A DNA stretch of 64,000 nucleotides from Diphasiastrum complanatum (GCA_029204225.1 CM055097.1:55073920-55137919), one strand, 5' to 3'. Counted from the stretch's first letter, positions 46,815-59,166 are shown. Notes: generated by a model not told the origin, from the letters alone. A program made the numbers and translations.

Positions 46815-47550
46815 CTCCCCGGCAACGGCACCAAGATTGTAGTGGATTTCTTTCCTTGCCTAACCTGAATCCAAGATCTAGTCAATCTAGCATCAAAGAG
46901 ACGGAGTTAGTTGTCACGCAGAGGTTCGTTCCCATGAGAGCGATAGTATAGTTCAGATTTCAACATGAATGGAGGATCTAACACTAACTTCCATTAATAC
47001 TAAGCATTAACACTACATCCATTAACCCTACTTCCATTAATCCTAAATCCACAACAATGATAGAAACTTACTCTTCTCTCTCTCCTTTTCTCTCTCACAA
47101 AAAGCATAAGAAATAGCAATTCCAATAATGATCAAATCCAACAATTAGCAAAATCCAAAGAAAACATGAGAAATGGAGGAAAAGAGAGGAAAAGCAAGGA
47201 CATTCATCAATCCATTTCTAAAGAGAACCAATCTGCTTTATTGAAATGAGGAAATGAACATGAGGAGCAACTCGAGTTGGTCCCTTTTTATAGTAGAGAG
47301 GAGGACCCTGGCCTCTGAATCCTATTGGTCCAGTCTTGCCTCTCTTTTTATTCAAATTTAAAAAAGTGTGGAAAATATCAAAATTGGAGGGAAACCCAAC
47401 TTTATTCACTAACTTGACATTTAGGCCCTACGACATTAAAAGTCCCGCAAAAAGGCCTAAAGTCCTTTTATTTAACATTCTAATTAATCAAATAACTATG
47501 TGATCATTGGGTTGGACTTATAGACGCAGGGTGCCAAATCCCTCTCACTT
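46815..47550 (-). repeat. Reverse-strand Gypsy-type LTR and primer site
   Basis: On the minus strand the primer-like TTGGTGCCGTTGCCGGGGAG (46834-46815) follows LTR text running from about 47550. A TATA box (TATAAAA, 47292-47286) lies at the expected promoter place, then CT-rich sequence and repeated TTAATGGAAGTAGGGTTAAT motifs. The arrangement matches the LTR at 17861-18420. The outer edge is not fixed; it abuts the decayed protease at 47565. Confidence 0.65.
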
Positions 47551-47564
47551 ATTAACTAGGGTTA

Positions 47565-49660
47565 GGGTTGCCTTGGGATCTGCAAACCCTTCAACAACAA
47601 GTATATCTTCCACCATTCCTCATGGATGAACTGTCGTTTGATCAGCTAGCTTAATAGCAAAAGTAGTAGGTTTGATCTTTCTAAGACCGCATTTTTCACA
47701 TAGTTTTGTAGAAATCAGGTTAACTCCTGAACCGCCATCTATCACGGTTCTTCTTTAGGAAATTGTCTATGCTGTATCGGCATAGTGATATGCTTTTGTT
47801 CACTTTCCCAAGCGGCTCCAACATGGAGTACTTCATTAGATTCTTCAAATCTAGCACAAAAAAGTGACTCATGATGGAGTTCTAGTTCTTCTTGAGCTAA
47901 CTTTTGTGCTAAGACTTCTTTTGCTTTTGGCACCAACTTCATGAACTCTCCCAATGGAATATTGATCTTACTAGACAAAATGTTCATGAGTAGTTTTGTT
48001 TGTGATGCTTCTAGTTCAGTCATCTTGAAGGGTTCTTCAAGATGATGTAACTGATCATTCATATCCGTACGTAAATTTGTTGAAGGCTGCAATGGTGAAG
48101 ACCGAACTTCAATTGTTGATTTAGTAGCTTCGAGCTCCTCTTCTTCTTGTAGATGTTTAATCCACTGCCTCATATTCTAATATCTTCGTTTTTCTGTATT
48201 AATATTTCGATAGACTCCCGATGTTGTTGGTGTATCGTTTAATGGTATAGAATTAGCAGGTACTGGATCCACTACTAGTTCTTTTTGCTTTTGTGCTCTG
48301 GTGACCACCATCAAGGGTGCACTTGGTTTATTCTTAGCTACTGGTCTTTGCCAAATTTACAAGTGATGTAGCTGGTGGTGGCTTCGGTCTTGCTGGATAG
48401 TCTTTATAGCAATGCCCATAACCACATTCACGATAGAATGGTATAAATTTCTCTTTATTTGGACATTCTACAACTCTATGATTTTTTCCACATGCAAGGC
48501 ATCCAAGTGGTGCTCTGGTCCAATTTCTAGAAGCTTGTTGTTGAGTGGCAGCATAAATGGCATACTGTTATAAAGATCCACCTTCCTGATTATTACCATA
48601 GTTCCATTGCTCAGCACTTTCATAAGGTTCTGGTTCTAGCAAACTGGTAGGAGGAGCGGAGTGCTTTGGTGGGGCAGGTAAAGCTAAACGTGTCGGGTAT
48701 CCAAGAGCAGATTGTCGTGGTCTTATTGCTGGATCACCTCCATACTGTGGTTCTCGATATCCCATCTAGGCATACCGTTGTTGAATTATCCGAGGGTTGA
48801 AATTGCAAAAAGCAGTCTCATGATCAGGTGAATTACACAGATGGCAAACACTGAGTTCCATTCGTTTTTTCAATTGAGGACACTCGTTCACTGTGTGATT
48901 TCTTGTACAAATAGAACACCAGACATTTTCCTAGTAGGAAAAGTCTTTGCAAGTTTTTTAGGTTCCTTGTTTGCTTCCCCGTGGAAATTTTCCAATGCTT
49001 TGATTTTCTCATCAAATTGCAACTACAACTTTTCCATCTGTTTCTGCTGGTTCTTCCCAAGTTTCTCAAACTCATTGAGCATCATTTCTGCAGTAGCATT
49101 GGCATTCGTTGATGCAATAGTGGTGGATGTCGTAGTAGTCTGCCCTACTGTATAAGGAAATATACTGATATTTGGCTCCTAATCTGAATCTTCATCCTCC
49201 TCCCAAATTGTATCATCCATAGCATTTTGCAAGAGTGCATACTCATTATGGCGTTTTAACTCACGTCTGATCCGTTTAGATAGACCTGACAAAAACCACA
49301 TAATCATGGCATTTTCGTTAATCAGCTCAGGTTCGCATTCAGATCTAAGATGTTTCACCCGTTCAATGTAATTTCGAACCATTTCCCGCTTTTCCATTTT
49401 AATTTTACTTGAAAGTAGGAAAGAGTCTTCCATAAACTTTTGCGGTTTGAACTGTGTGATAAGGGCTCGCTTAGCAACCTCCCAATCTGTATGCTCGGTT
49501 TCGTCTTGGTGTTGCCTGATTCTAGGAATGACATGGAATATTTCAAAAGTCGGCAAAAGGCTCCTATAGTAAACCCAAATGCTACATGAATGTGGTAGAG
49601 AGTCGAAAATATTAGGATCAAACAACCAGTTGGCATTCTGCGCATATAATTCCAACATTG
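47565..49660 (-). pseudogene. Gypsy gag-protease with several zinc knuckles
   Basis: Minus strand, from 49658: a gag core (DWEVAKRALITQFKPQKFME, EKREMVRNYIERVKHLRSEC, MIMWFLSGLSKRIRRELKR). Then CCHC knuckles CSICTRNHTVNEC and CHLCNSPDHETAFC (48815-48915), a proline-rich linker, and CLACGKNHRVVEC near 48490. A helical segment follows (47742-48173), then after a frame break at 47752 the protease start VIDGGSGVNLISTKLCEKCG. RT is absent. The N-terminus of gag is cut by the LTR at 49678. Stops and shifts show it is dead. Confidence 0.8.
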
Positions 49661-49677
49661 GGCCTTTAGGCTAGAAG

Positions 49678-49903
49678 TGCCATGTGCACTAATATTTAAA
49701 TAAAATATTTTAGCTTAGCTTTTGCAAGTTCCTAAGTTAAAAAACACAACTTGCACCCAAGAAACACAAAGTGATTCGGACGGTCAAGATTGTGATCTTG
49801 ATGAAACTTCAGTAGCCAATGGATGATGAGGGGGTTTCACTCTTATAAAAAGAGACCATTTTCCTTGTATTTCCATCATTCGAAGGTTAATAGAACTCTG
49901 ACC

Positions 49904-50002
<99 letters not shown>

Positions 50003-50220
50003 CTTTCTCTCTTTCCCTCCCTCATAATCTCTCTTCCTCTCTCTCCATGGTAATGTGAGTGTGAAATATGCTTAGTTTTTAGAATGCAGTTTTATGATCG
50101 GATCTTAAGCTAGTTGGTGAAAGGCAACATCTCCAAGGCTCCTAGTTGGACCGAGCCCACTTCCTGTACTACACACGACCGAGAAAGAGATGCGAAACCC
50201 GTCTTTTTCTCGGCTTAACA
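49678..50220 (+). repeat. 5' LTR of a plus-strand Gypsy-type element
   Basis: Starts about TGCCATGTGCAC (49678) and ends CGGCTTAACA (50220), just before the primer site. TATA box TATAAAAA at 49844-49851 and a long TC microsatellite downstream of it. The start is inferred from TG and the end of the minus-strand gag; no second LTR was found. Confidence 0.65.
49907..49998 (+). repeat. (TC)n microsatellite, about 46 units
   Basis: Uninterrupted TC run located 60 bp past the TATA box, so it would be in the 5' end of the element transcript. The Ser-Leu open frame here is an artefact. Confidence 0.97.
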
Positions 50221-50240
50221 TTGGCGCCATTGCCGGGAGC
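50221..50240 (+). promoter_or_regulatory. Primer binding site, Gypsy type
   Basis: TTGGCGCCATTGCCGGGAGC directly follows the LTR end. It is the common plant Gypsy primer site with a TGGCGCC core, and is the forward-strand relative of those at 17861 and 46815. Confidence 0.8.
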
Positions 50241-50399
50241 CAAATGTTAACCTTTCATCAACATAGTATTTTTTGGTTGTGTTTTTGTTGATCTGCGTTC
50301 AGTTTGTTTTTCAAATGTTTTGTTTATTACATGGTTTATATTGGTTTTTTGAATTTATTCCCTGAATTAAGAAAGGAAAAGAAAAAGAAAAAATAAAAT

Positions 50400-51195
50400 A
50401 AAAAAGTTCTTCTCCTCCAACACTAATCTTCTTCTCCATCCATCACTTCTCTCTGCTCCACACCACTCCACTCCACCCCATTGCTGCTCCTTGATCCATC
50501 ATACTCCACCTCCATCATAGCTTTTCTACAAGTGCTCCCTGTCCTTTGTTCCATCCTTGCTCCAACACTCCCCTCTCCTCACCTGCTGCACCTTCCTTCT
50601 TGCTGCTCTACCTTCGCTCCCTCCCTCGCCTGTCTACGATCCCTCCCTGCCTTCACCTCTCCCTGCCTACTCCCTGTCCGCTCCCTCACCTGCATGTGCT
50701 TCCTTCCCATCGCTCCTTACCCTGCTCCCCCTGGCTGCCTACCCCTCGCTCACCTGCCTGCCTGTGCTTGTTGGCCTACTCCCTCATCTGCCTACGCTTC
50801 CTTCCCCTCGCTCCTTGTCCTGCTCCTCCTGGCTGCCTGCTCCTGGCTGTCTGCCTCTCGCTCCTCTATTGTTCGCCTTGGCCTTCTCATCTTTTCCTCA
50901 CTCTCACTGCCCTCCGCTTCCACTCCCCTCACCTCGATCTGCGCTCTCCTCCTATTGCTTGCCTACCTCCCTTCCCGCCCTGACCTCCACAAGCCCCCTC
51001 TTAGCTGCCTACTCCAGGCTCTCCTCGCTGCCTCCTTCTCGCCCTCCTCACTGCTTGCTCCTCGATTGCTACTGCTCCACTGTCCTGATCTGCCCCTTTG
51101 CCTATAGCTTCGTGCCCTACCCTCAGTCCCTTCCCGCCCTTCTCTTCTCCTAACCTGCGTCCACCTCACTCCCCTTTCTCGCTCTGGCCTTCCCA
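50400..51195 (+). repeat. Pyrimidine-rich degenerate repeat leader
   Basis: About 700 bp of CT-rich sequence with imperfect repeats of about 110 bp: GCTTCCTTCCCATCGCTCC with CTGCTCCCCCTGGCTGCCTA recurs as GCTTCCTTCCCCTCGCTCC with CTGCTCCTCCTGGCTGCCTG. It lies between the primer site and the gag remnant. Three overlapping frames stay open because purine-rich stop codons are rare, not because of coding. Confidence 0.8.
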
Positions 51196-51419
51196 GTTAC
51201 CCGGTAGCCCGTCCTGTTCAGAGAGATAACTTAAGATGTTTTTTTTTATTCTATTTTATTATTATTTTTTATTTTGCTCTTTTTTCATGGAGATTTAGAC
51301 ACCTATGAACGTTTTTCTTGGTTTTATTTTATTAAGTTTTTCGGTACTCATACTCATATTAGCCTATTTTTAGACTTTTTAGAGGTGCCCGATGTATTTT
51401 TTATTTTTCTAAAAAATAT

Positions 51420-51940
51420 AAAAATAAAAATAAACCCACTATTTGCCTTCCCAAATCCATATTCCCAAATTCCGAATTCCAAAAATTTGAATTCCCATAG
51501 TTTTTTACTTTCTCATATTTGATTCCCACTTTTTCTAACTCCCCAAATTCCCACGTTTTCTTGAATTCCAAAATTTCCAAGGTTTTTGATTCCTCAAATC
51601 CCTTAGTTCTGTTGACTCCCCAAAACCCCTAGTTATTTTTACTCCCAATTTTCTTGAACCCCAAAATTCCCACATTTTCTAACTCCCCAACACCCCTAGT
51701 TTTTTTTACTCCCAATTTTCTTGAATCCCATAATTACAACATTTTTAGACTCCCCAAATTCCCATGTTTATCTTGACTCCCCAAAATCCCCAGTTTTTTT
51801 ACTCCCAGTTTTCTTGAATCCCCAAAACCTCTAGTTTTTTGTGAATCCCAAATCTGGTAGACTTTTTGTGAATCCCAAATCTGGTAGACTTTTTGTGATT
51901 CCTCAGTTTTTTGAATCTTAAAAAAAAAAAAAAAAAAAAG
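51420..51940 (+). repeat. Degenerate CCCCAAAATTCCC/TTTTACTCCC tandem repeat
   Basis: Units such as ACTCCCAATTTTCTTGAATC and CCCCAAAACCCCTAG alternate with variation for about 500 bp. A perfect 27-bp tandem duplication sits at 51841-51867 and 51868-51894, and an A run ends the tract at about 51938. Part of the same leader. Confidence 0.75.
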
Positions 51941-52059
51941 AAGCAAAACCAAACAAAACCACTATTTGGAACATTGTGCATCATCAGTCATCTTTTGAAG
52001 AGCAATCTTACATAGAAATTCATTTATCCATCCATCCACAAACAACATGTCGACTACTC

Positions 52060-52980
52060 AGTTAGCATGCAATGTCAGGAGACAGTTTGTGCATACCTTC
52101 ATCGGATCTATCACATAGCAAAGGACTGTCAACAATCCCAACATCGTTGATCATCAAGAACTTTATCCAAGGTCTGAGGAGCGATCAAATGAAGAACCTC
52201 ACCTCTTACACTACATTGAAACAAGTTCTTGTTGATGCCATGAAGATTGAATCGACATTGTTGGCCTTTCGAGATACTGACTCAAAATCTAAGTTGGATG
52301 AAATATCTGAATTACTATCAATAAGAGGTTCAAGAATTTTGACAATGCTAATGCAAAATAACGGAGAGACAAGAGAAGAACAAGCTTCACCAAGAAAGGA
52401 TGATGACCAAAATAATTTAACGGCTCAAGATCAAGATCTGGAACATGATCCAAAGGCACGTGTCGCTGCTTCAAAATGTAATGTTGCTTCAAAACGGGCA
52501 ATGATCATATTGTTTTGAGAACCATCACATTGCCAATTGCCCAACTAAGAAGTTTCGTATTACAAAACTAGCAGTAACAGAAAGACATCAAAAGTTCCAA
52601 GATCCGCCCTTGACAACAAGCAAGCAAGTTGAGCAGATGGCGCACCCAAGCAGTTCATCTTCAATAGATGGACCCATTTTAAAGACAATAGGTGAAAGAT
52701 TGGTGCCAATTGTGCATTTGCCATGTGCATTGCCAAGATCTATGGGAGCCTAAACCCACGACAGTTCTCCACTATATTATGTGGAAGGACCTATTGAAGA
52801 GCGTATATCAGTTTATGCAATCCAGCTCCGAGGCGATGGCATTTTGCCAATGATATGATGCTATGGATGTGGCGGAAGACATCGCAAATCAGGATGCCCA
52901 CACCAAGGTAACCCAACAGCCTTCATGGCATTATGTTCATTTGAATCAAGCAGACAAGCATGGAGATTGGATTGATCGTA
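52060..52980 (+). pseudogene. Gypsy gag remnant
   Basis: A frame at 52072-52518 reads NFIQGLRSDQMKNLTSYTTL, typical of the C-terminal part of a Gypsy gag. After a frame change come FENHHIANCPTKKF, a damaged zinc knuckle, and near 52855 CYGCGGRHRKSGCPH, an intact one of spacing C-x2-C-x3-H-x4-C, the same spacing as two knuckles of the minus-strand gag at 48490-48915. No protease follows; an unrelated gene begins at about 53080. Confidence 0.6.
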
Positions 52981-53079
52981 TAGAGTATATAATATAATCA
53001 AAGATGAGTATTTTATTTTGCTTCAAAAAATCTGTTCATAGTACTTTGATGCATCTAATTACTCTATTGTTTTTTTTTA

Positions 53080-55620
53080 TGACGACATTGTATCATCTAC
53101 ATGTGGATATCCCTATTGATTTGGCACCTTTGCAGAGAAGAGGAGGCAAAGGAATTCAAATATATGTTGAAGATCGTTCTGGTTATAGGGCAGAAAGAAA
53201 GAAGAACTTGGATTTGTGGACAGATGGAACATTATATCCACAAGATCCAAGCACTTTGACACATCCCACATTCTCCTCAATAACTCATTTAGTTACATGG
53301 ATATGCAATGGGCATATTGGATTACTAGGATATTGTGAGAGATTGCAGAACCATGGAAAACAACTTCATATGAATAAAATTCACATTTTAGAAGGTGAGT
53401 TAATACGGATATCCTCTTATTGTCAAAATAGAGATTGTCTTATCCAAAAGACGTTAGAGAAAAATGACCAACTTAAAAAAAAAATAATGAATCATTACAG
53501 AAGATAACAATCAATATCAAATCGGAATTAGAACAAATGAAATCAATATTACAATCTATTCGAACTAAAAACTTACAATTACTGAAGGATGTGAAATTGG
53601 CTAAGAAGAAGGCTAGAAGTAAGAAGCGAAAGCCACAAAGTTGCAAGGATATTCAAATGCTTTCAAAAGGAGGTTATCGAAATAGAAGGATTTGTGCATT
53701 CAAGTAAGTATACTCTGATTTTTTTAACTTGATCAATGACATTTGGATTTAATTTCAGCTATGGTGATATTCTGCTAAGTATCTATTTTTTTGCATATCT
53801 GCATTAGTAGCTCCTCAGAATATTAAGGACAATGCTTCACTAGGAATGTCGTTGTGTTCAATATTGACATGCAAATCCACTGAGTGTATCATGATAAACA
53901 ATAGAGTTCAAATTTTAAGTGTAAAATAACAGAGTCTTTGATGGTGAACATTAAAAAAAAAATAGATAAGACTATAGTTCAGGGTGCTTGTGATTTTGCA
54001 GGTATTAGCAGGGAAGCATATGCAACAATATTTAAACTAATTAGAGAAGCTTTTAAGCGAGTTCGAACTAGAAAAATCCCAATCCCTAGGACATATTACT
54101 TGAGGCAAGAGAGGGATACATTAAACATAGGTATGCATAAGATCATTGGAACTCCATTTCATATTGAGGAGGAATATAAACCTGATGGAAGATCAATATC
54201 CTATAATTCATCAAACAACTTATTTGTTGATCTAAATTACTTGTTGATCTAAATTACTTGTTGATGCACATCGTCACATTCTATAATATAACCTTTGAAA
54301 AGGTGAATGGCAAAATAATCATAATACTTAAGTTAGATGAGTCAGAAATTGTAAAAGGGCAGAAGATGGAGAGGGTTAATATAACTCTCATGAATGGTGC
54401 ACTATCACAAACAGAGGACCAAGAAGATTTCAGATTCAGTGTCCAGTCAGAAAATAATATATGGTGGTTGGCAGCGTTTCAGGTAACTAGCCTCATTATT
54501 ACATTAGATTCATTGAATAGTATTAATTCTTTGTAAACTAAGTTTAATTAGTTCTTTGGACAGGTGCTGAAGGAGGATCATGATATATTATCATGGATAT
54601 TCTCAAGGACATCTTATCCTAGGTCCATATGGATATCTGCATGAAAATGGAAAAAGATGTTACTAGGACTTCAAGAATTACTAGAGAATATGCAGATCCA
54701 AACTGGAAGCCTGTGCTACCTATCCCCTTGAAAAATGTGCATGTTTGCACTCTTCATGCAGAAGTTAGATTAATAGAAAAGATCACTTATCTTCATATAG
54801 TTTTTGCTTGGAATAGTAAGCCAACATCATCCGCAAAGGAAGCTATCTCTCGATTAGAAGAAGTGTTATCAAAAGCAGGACTTCATAAGGGACATGTCAA
54901 AATTCAAAAAGATGAAAAGCTTTCAGAAAAGACTGGAAATATGCCAACTATGTCAAGCATAGGAGAAGCAAAAGCACGTCGATTCCTATCAAATCATACT
55001 AGTAAGACTTTTAATATTCAACACTCAGTCTGGACAGATATTCTCGCTGCCACTCAGGACTTTGAGAAGAGCAGCAAAACTAGAGTACTAAAAATTGATG
55101 TATGGAAGAAGCTTGATAGTATGATTGGTATTTTCAGAAAAGATAAATACTCTGATATTGATAAGAAAGTTGTACAAAAGACTTGTGTCGAGTTTGTTGA
55201 TGCAGTATCAAAAGCATGGAGAGAAGATCACATCACTCATTACATAGTTAGTATAAATTTTTCAAGATGCTTTCAATTTTCCATATATATTTAGATCCAA
55301 ACATAAGACTGACAATATGGTTTTAACATCTGCAGCACATACTAAGAGATCACACAACATTTTTTGCAAACACATTTGGACGCATGAGTATCTGGTCATC
55401 ACAAGGGGTAAAGAAGTCACATTGGCAAGCACGGACAGCATTTCATCAAAATACACAACATGGAGAAACCAATGAAAAACAAAACTACATTTGTCAATTG
55501 TTTTAATGGTTCTACCATAGAGTTCAAATTCGACATATAACAAAGTCCACACAATACAACAAGTTTAGAAACGCATGCAACTTCAGACATGAAGAGAAAA
55601 TTAGATGATTGTTGAGTAGA
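53080..55620 (+). pseudogene. Unknown multi-exon gene, broken (plus member of convergent pair)
   Basis: Family not recognised. Exon 1 (to about 53704) encodes WTDGTLYPQDPSTLTHPTF, then a long helical stretch and a basic run KKARSKKRKPQ, possibly a nuclear signal; donor AA|GTAAGTAT. Exon 2 (from about 53809) has ACDFAGISREAYATIFKLIR and ends ENNIWWLAAFQ at 54481, with intron 54482-54564 bounded by GTAACT and GGACAG. Exon 3 includes NVHVCTLHAEVRLIEKITYL and GNMPTMSSIGEAKARRFLSN, donor at 55246. The last exon, after CTGCAG at 55336, reads HILRDHTTFFANTFGRMSIW. Defects: frame breaks near 53930 and 54620, a 17-bp duplication at 54224-54257, a stop at about 55505. May be from an uncharacterised transposon. 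Confidence 0.55.
54224..54265 (+). repeat. 17-bp tandem duplication, 2.5 copies
   Basis: TTGTTGATCTAAATTAC at 54224-54240 is repeated exactly at 54241-54257, followed by a further TTGTTGAT. The extra 17 bp accounts exactly for the change of frame between the two coding stretches on either side. Confidence 0.95.
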
Positions 55621-55758
55621 AGATAACAAAGACATTCAGTCACCATTGTCATCAAATAATGACATGTTCAGAATTGCTTGCAAATTCATGGAACGAGAGA
55701 GGGGAGGATTACTCAATGTAAATGTATTGATTTTATTATAACAAAATACAAAGTGTTG

Positions 55759-57821
55759 ACTATTCATCATCAGCTTTTGTGTTAGCTTCTATGGCTGTAT
55801 TGTCATGAAAAAATTCTTTGCTTGAGTATGCATCTAATAGATGTGCATTATACTTATTTCCACTAAGTTCAATATAAGTAGTAGAGTACAATGAATAATG
55901 GGAGCTCACATTCTCATCAGTAAAATCTAGCATGTTCAAAACATAAGATCTTTTGATGAAAATGAGCTTATTTGTCTTAACAAATTTATGTCCTCCTAGA
56001 TAAAAAGGTAAAGCTTTAACTACCATTATCAGAGTCTCCCAAACTGGGCTCAGCTTCAAATGAGCAATACAGATCTCATTCTTCAAAAAATGCCTAAGAT
56101 ACTGGCCAAGTCCACTATCCCTTTGGAACGAGGATGCATGTTGTTTGTAACCACTTTGTCTCGCAACAAAGTCATCAATTATGAGAGCATCCTATAATAA
56201 AAAATAAGTTAACAACATTCTAATGCAAGAAAGTTTAAACACTTACACATTCTCCATCATCATCAGCAACCAGATCCGGATGATCAATATTATGACCACC
56301 TACAGAAGAAGAATCATCTGTGAAATGCATTAATGATGGACGAGGAAAGCTTATCTAGGATTGAAATGCAGTGAATTCTTCATCATATGGTATGCTTCGT
56401 CCATGTTCAACAAAATTTGATAAAGCTCTCTTTGAGCATTCTTCACCAGTCATAAGTCCATCCTCATCATCATAATCAATTCCAGCAACAAGGTCATCTG
56501 TTTCAAAATCTACAAAGTCGGATTATTCAGAAATTGTGCTGGATAATAAACATAGCACCTCATCCTCACGATAGTCAAAAAACTGACACAAATCAGCTGT
56601 AGTAAGATATACATTGTCATTTATATAATACATTGGCAAACTAAAAAGACATTTAAATTCATCTATAGAGATCGATTCATCAGTAGTAATATTTTGGCCA
56701 ATGAATGAGTCCCGAAGCACATCAGTATTTACATCAAGAAAATCACTATCCTTATCAAGAGTGTCGATAAGGAAATGACTAATATCCTTAAAGGATGATT
56801 AAAATGAGGATGATGCAATATGAGGATCACAAGGAGAAACTTTCTCATCACCACCTCAACCATAGTCAAATATTTTTCATTGTAGATAATGCTTATCTCC
56901 ATTCGGTTTGAGTGACCATTTAGTTCAAAGTCTTGATCTAGTGGTAGCCATGTACCTTCAATTTTCTTGTATCTCTGATAGCTAAATGTGAGACTGAGCA
57001 TTTGTTTATTGATATGATAACGAAAGATCATTAACGACTTTTTAATCTTGCATTCTATGTCATTATTTGTTTTATTATCCCAGCCTTGATTCATGAGATC
57101 TGACAAAGTCTCATCTGATAAATCCTTGCAAACAAATAAAGTTGGAGTCCTTCGAACACTAACACTTGAGAAAAAATCAAGAAATATATGCAATGAGATA
57201 AACCAACTTAGGTGAACAATTTTCGAGCCCGTACTTATCTTCATAGCATTTCTAACATCAATGAGTGGCTTGCATCTGAAGGATTCAGAAACGATAGTGT
57301 AAGAAGTAGGCCACTCATCATTCTGAAAACTAGGCTTGGTTATAAATTTGAAAGAAAAAAAATGTTGAAGCATTTAAATCATAATCTGAAGAGCATCAAT
57401 AAAAAAAACACCTATGATTGTAGTAGAGTGCATACGTTTTGATATACTTACAGTTACATTTTCGATGATCATGAGGATTGATATTTTGTACTTTTATTTT
57501 TGAATGCATATATACATATTGTACTTCTGATATAGAGTGACCTCCCGAAGTAGTCTTTAACTCCAGAATTTTTGCTTTCCAATTAGATTTGTATGTCATT
57601 TTTGCCCTCTTCTTCTGTCGAAAATTGCCCTTTGATGATGGATGCAACAACACCCACGAATTCTTCGTATATTTTGTTGACTTCCAATTATCAGCTTCAT
57701 GTTTGTCATTGTAAAGAATCACAGACTCAACTGTAACACTATTTAGGCCTTTATTGACATAAAAAAATCTCTCTCTAAGTTGAAATTTCATGTTGACCTC
57801 AGAAATGTCAAAATATCTCAA
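55759..57821 (-). pseudogene. Unknown multi-exon gene (minus member, copy 2)
   Basis: Family not recognised; the fullest copy of the gene also split at 18871/33113. Minus strand: exon 1 (57821-57452) with NSWVLLHPSSKGNFRQKK and NWKAKILELKTTSGGHSISE, donor ACT|GTAAGTAT. Then SGSKIVHLSWFISL-type text, RTPTLFVCKDLSDE, CKIKKSLMIFRYHINKQM and GTWLPLDQDFELNGH (57373-56729). Then SLPMYYINDNVYLTTADLCQ, an acidic region (AGIDYDDEDGLMTGEE) and a donor at 56247. The final exon starts at 56191 (IIDDFVARQSGYKQHASSFQ) and ends at 55759. In-frame stops near 56525 and 56355 and a frame change near 56730 disable it. It converges tail to tail with the plus gene, ends about 140 bp apart. Confidence 0.6.
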
Positions 57822-59126
57822 CTAAACTAGTTGAATTTTTCACATTGCATAAATGCCAACTTTCAGCATCTTGACAAATCTCCTACCAAGTGAAATAATT
57901 CATCTACCACATATGTATCATGCCAAGAAGTGTCATCACAAATAGAAACAAGGTGATTCATATATCACGAAAAGCTTTGCCTCGTGCAAGAAATTGGAAT
58001 TGTAGAAAAATTAAAAAAATTAACAATACCATTTTAAGATAGTTTAAAAAAATAACAAAATTCATTTTAATGTTGAATTTCACCTAGGAGACATCTCAAT
58101 ATTCTTGTAACAAACTGTCACAATAGCTTATAGCTTATTGCTATCGCAACAAAGCTTAACACATACATTACTTTTATATTAATTTAATTATATTATCATT
58201 GTTATTGGTTATGTGTTTGAGGCTTTCTTTAGCTAGCCTTATTAAAAACTAGTGCATCAATCAAAACTGTTTTTGATCTGCCAAATTATATTCAGCATGA
58301 TAAAAAAATCTAAATTTTCAAAGATCATTGGCACCCAACTATTTTTTCTTGGGCATCAACTTAGCTCGCTAAAACAATTGTTTTCATGGTAGAATGTGTT
58401 AAAAGGATAGTTCCCACTCTAAAATCTTACGTGGTTTAGTATTATAAATTATCTACATGAATCTTATATATTCAAAAGCCAACACATTAGAATCTTACAT
58501 ATATTTGACTAAAAATAATTTATTTTTTTACAAAATTCAAAATTTTATAGGTTTTTAAGAAGTCAACATAGTGCATTATATCTTTGAAGTTGGCTTTTGA
58601 GAAAACTTTAGGTTCTAGGTTCTATTCCTAGACTAGGCTGGTTTTCCAAGCAATGACCATATAGGGATCAATAGGATCAATGAATGCACATGTTGAATAA
58701 ACTTTATTGGTACCTGAAGCCTGAAGGTCTTCACTGCAAATGTTTCCTAAAAGCATTGCACTAGATAAATGAAGACTAGAATCTCTACATGTGTTTCGCC
58801 TATTTCTTGTGGGATGACCCTCCGTCTCTCCACATATTGCTTTGACACTGTCATCAATCAGTTTCATAAGGCCGCATGTTAGTCAGCTTTGACACTGTCA
58901 TCAATCAGTTTCAAGCATGATCCATAAGCTATTTTCTAATCACTGAATTTGAGGAGCTTGAGTTTCGAAACTTCTAACTTCAGAAACTCTCATTAGTTTG
59001 AGAACCTCTGAATGCCTTTCTAACTGGGAGATACACGTGAATGAATGGCAGTGCATCCTCCATCGGCCCGTATAGCTTAGTTTCCTGTATTTATTTATAC
59101 CTGGGTGCCCGGATAATGATAGTTAT

Positions 59127-59127
<1 letters not shown>
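57822..59127. other. Intergenic, no gene; 28-bp direct repeat
   Basis: AT-rich to about 58620, then mixed. A 28-bp unit GCTTTGACACTGTCATCAAT… occurs at 58839-58866 and again at 58886-58913. Nothing codes. This stretch separates the repeats from the GRF gene. Confidence 0.55.

Positions 59128-59165
<38 letters not shown>
59128..59165 (+). repeat. (CT)n microsatellite
   Basis: A pure CT run of about 18 units, 700 bp beyond the GRF stop codon. Confidence 0.95.

Positions 59166-59166
<1 letters not shown>

Noticed and set aside
49823-50053. Frame with a long Ser-Leu repeat
   Set aside because: It is the translation of the (TC)n microsatellite in an LTR.
50481-51153. Three overlapping plus-strand frames of 145-208 aa
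   Set aside because: They arise from a CT-rich degenerate repeat where stop codons are rare. Composition is Leu/Pro/Ser/Cys only, and no frame is favoured.
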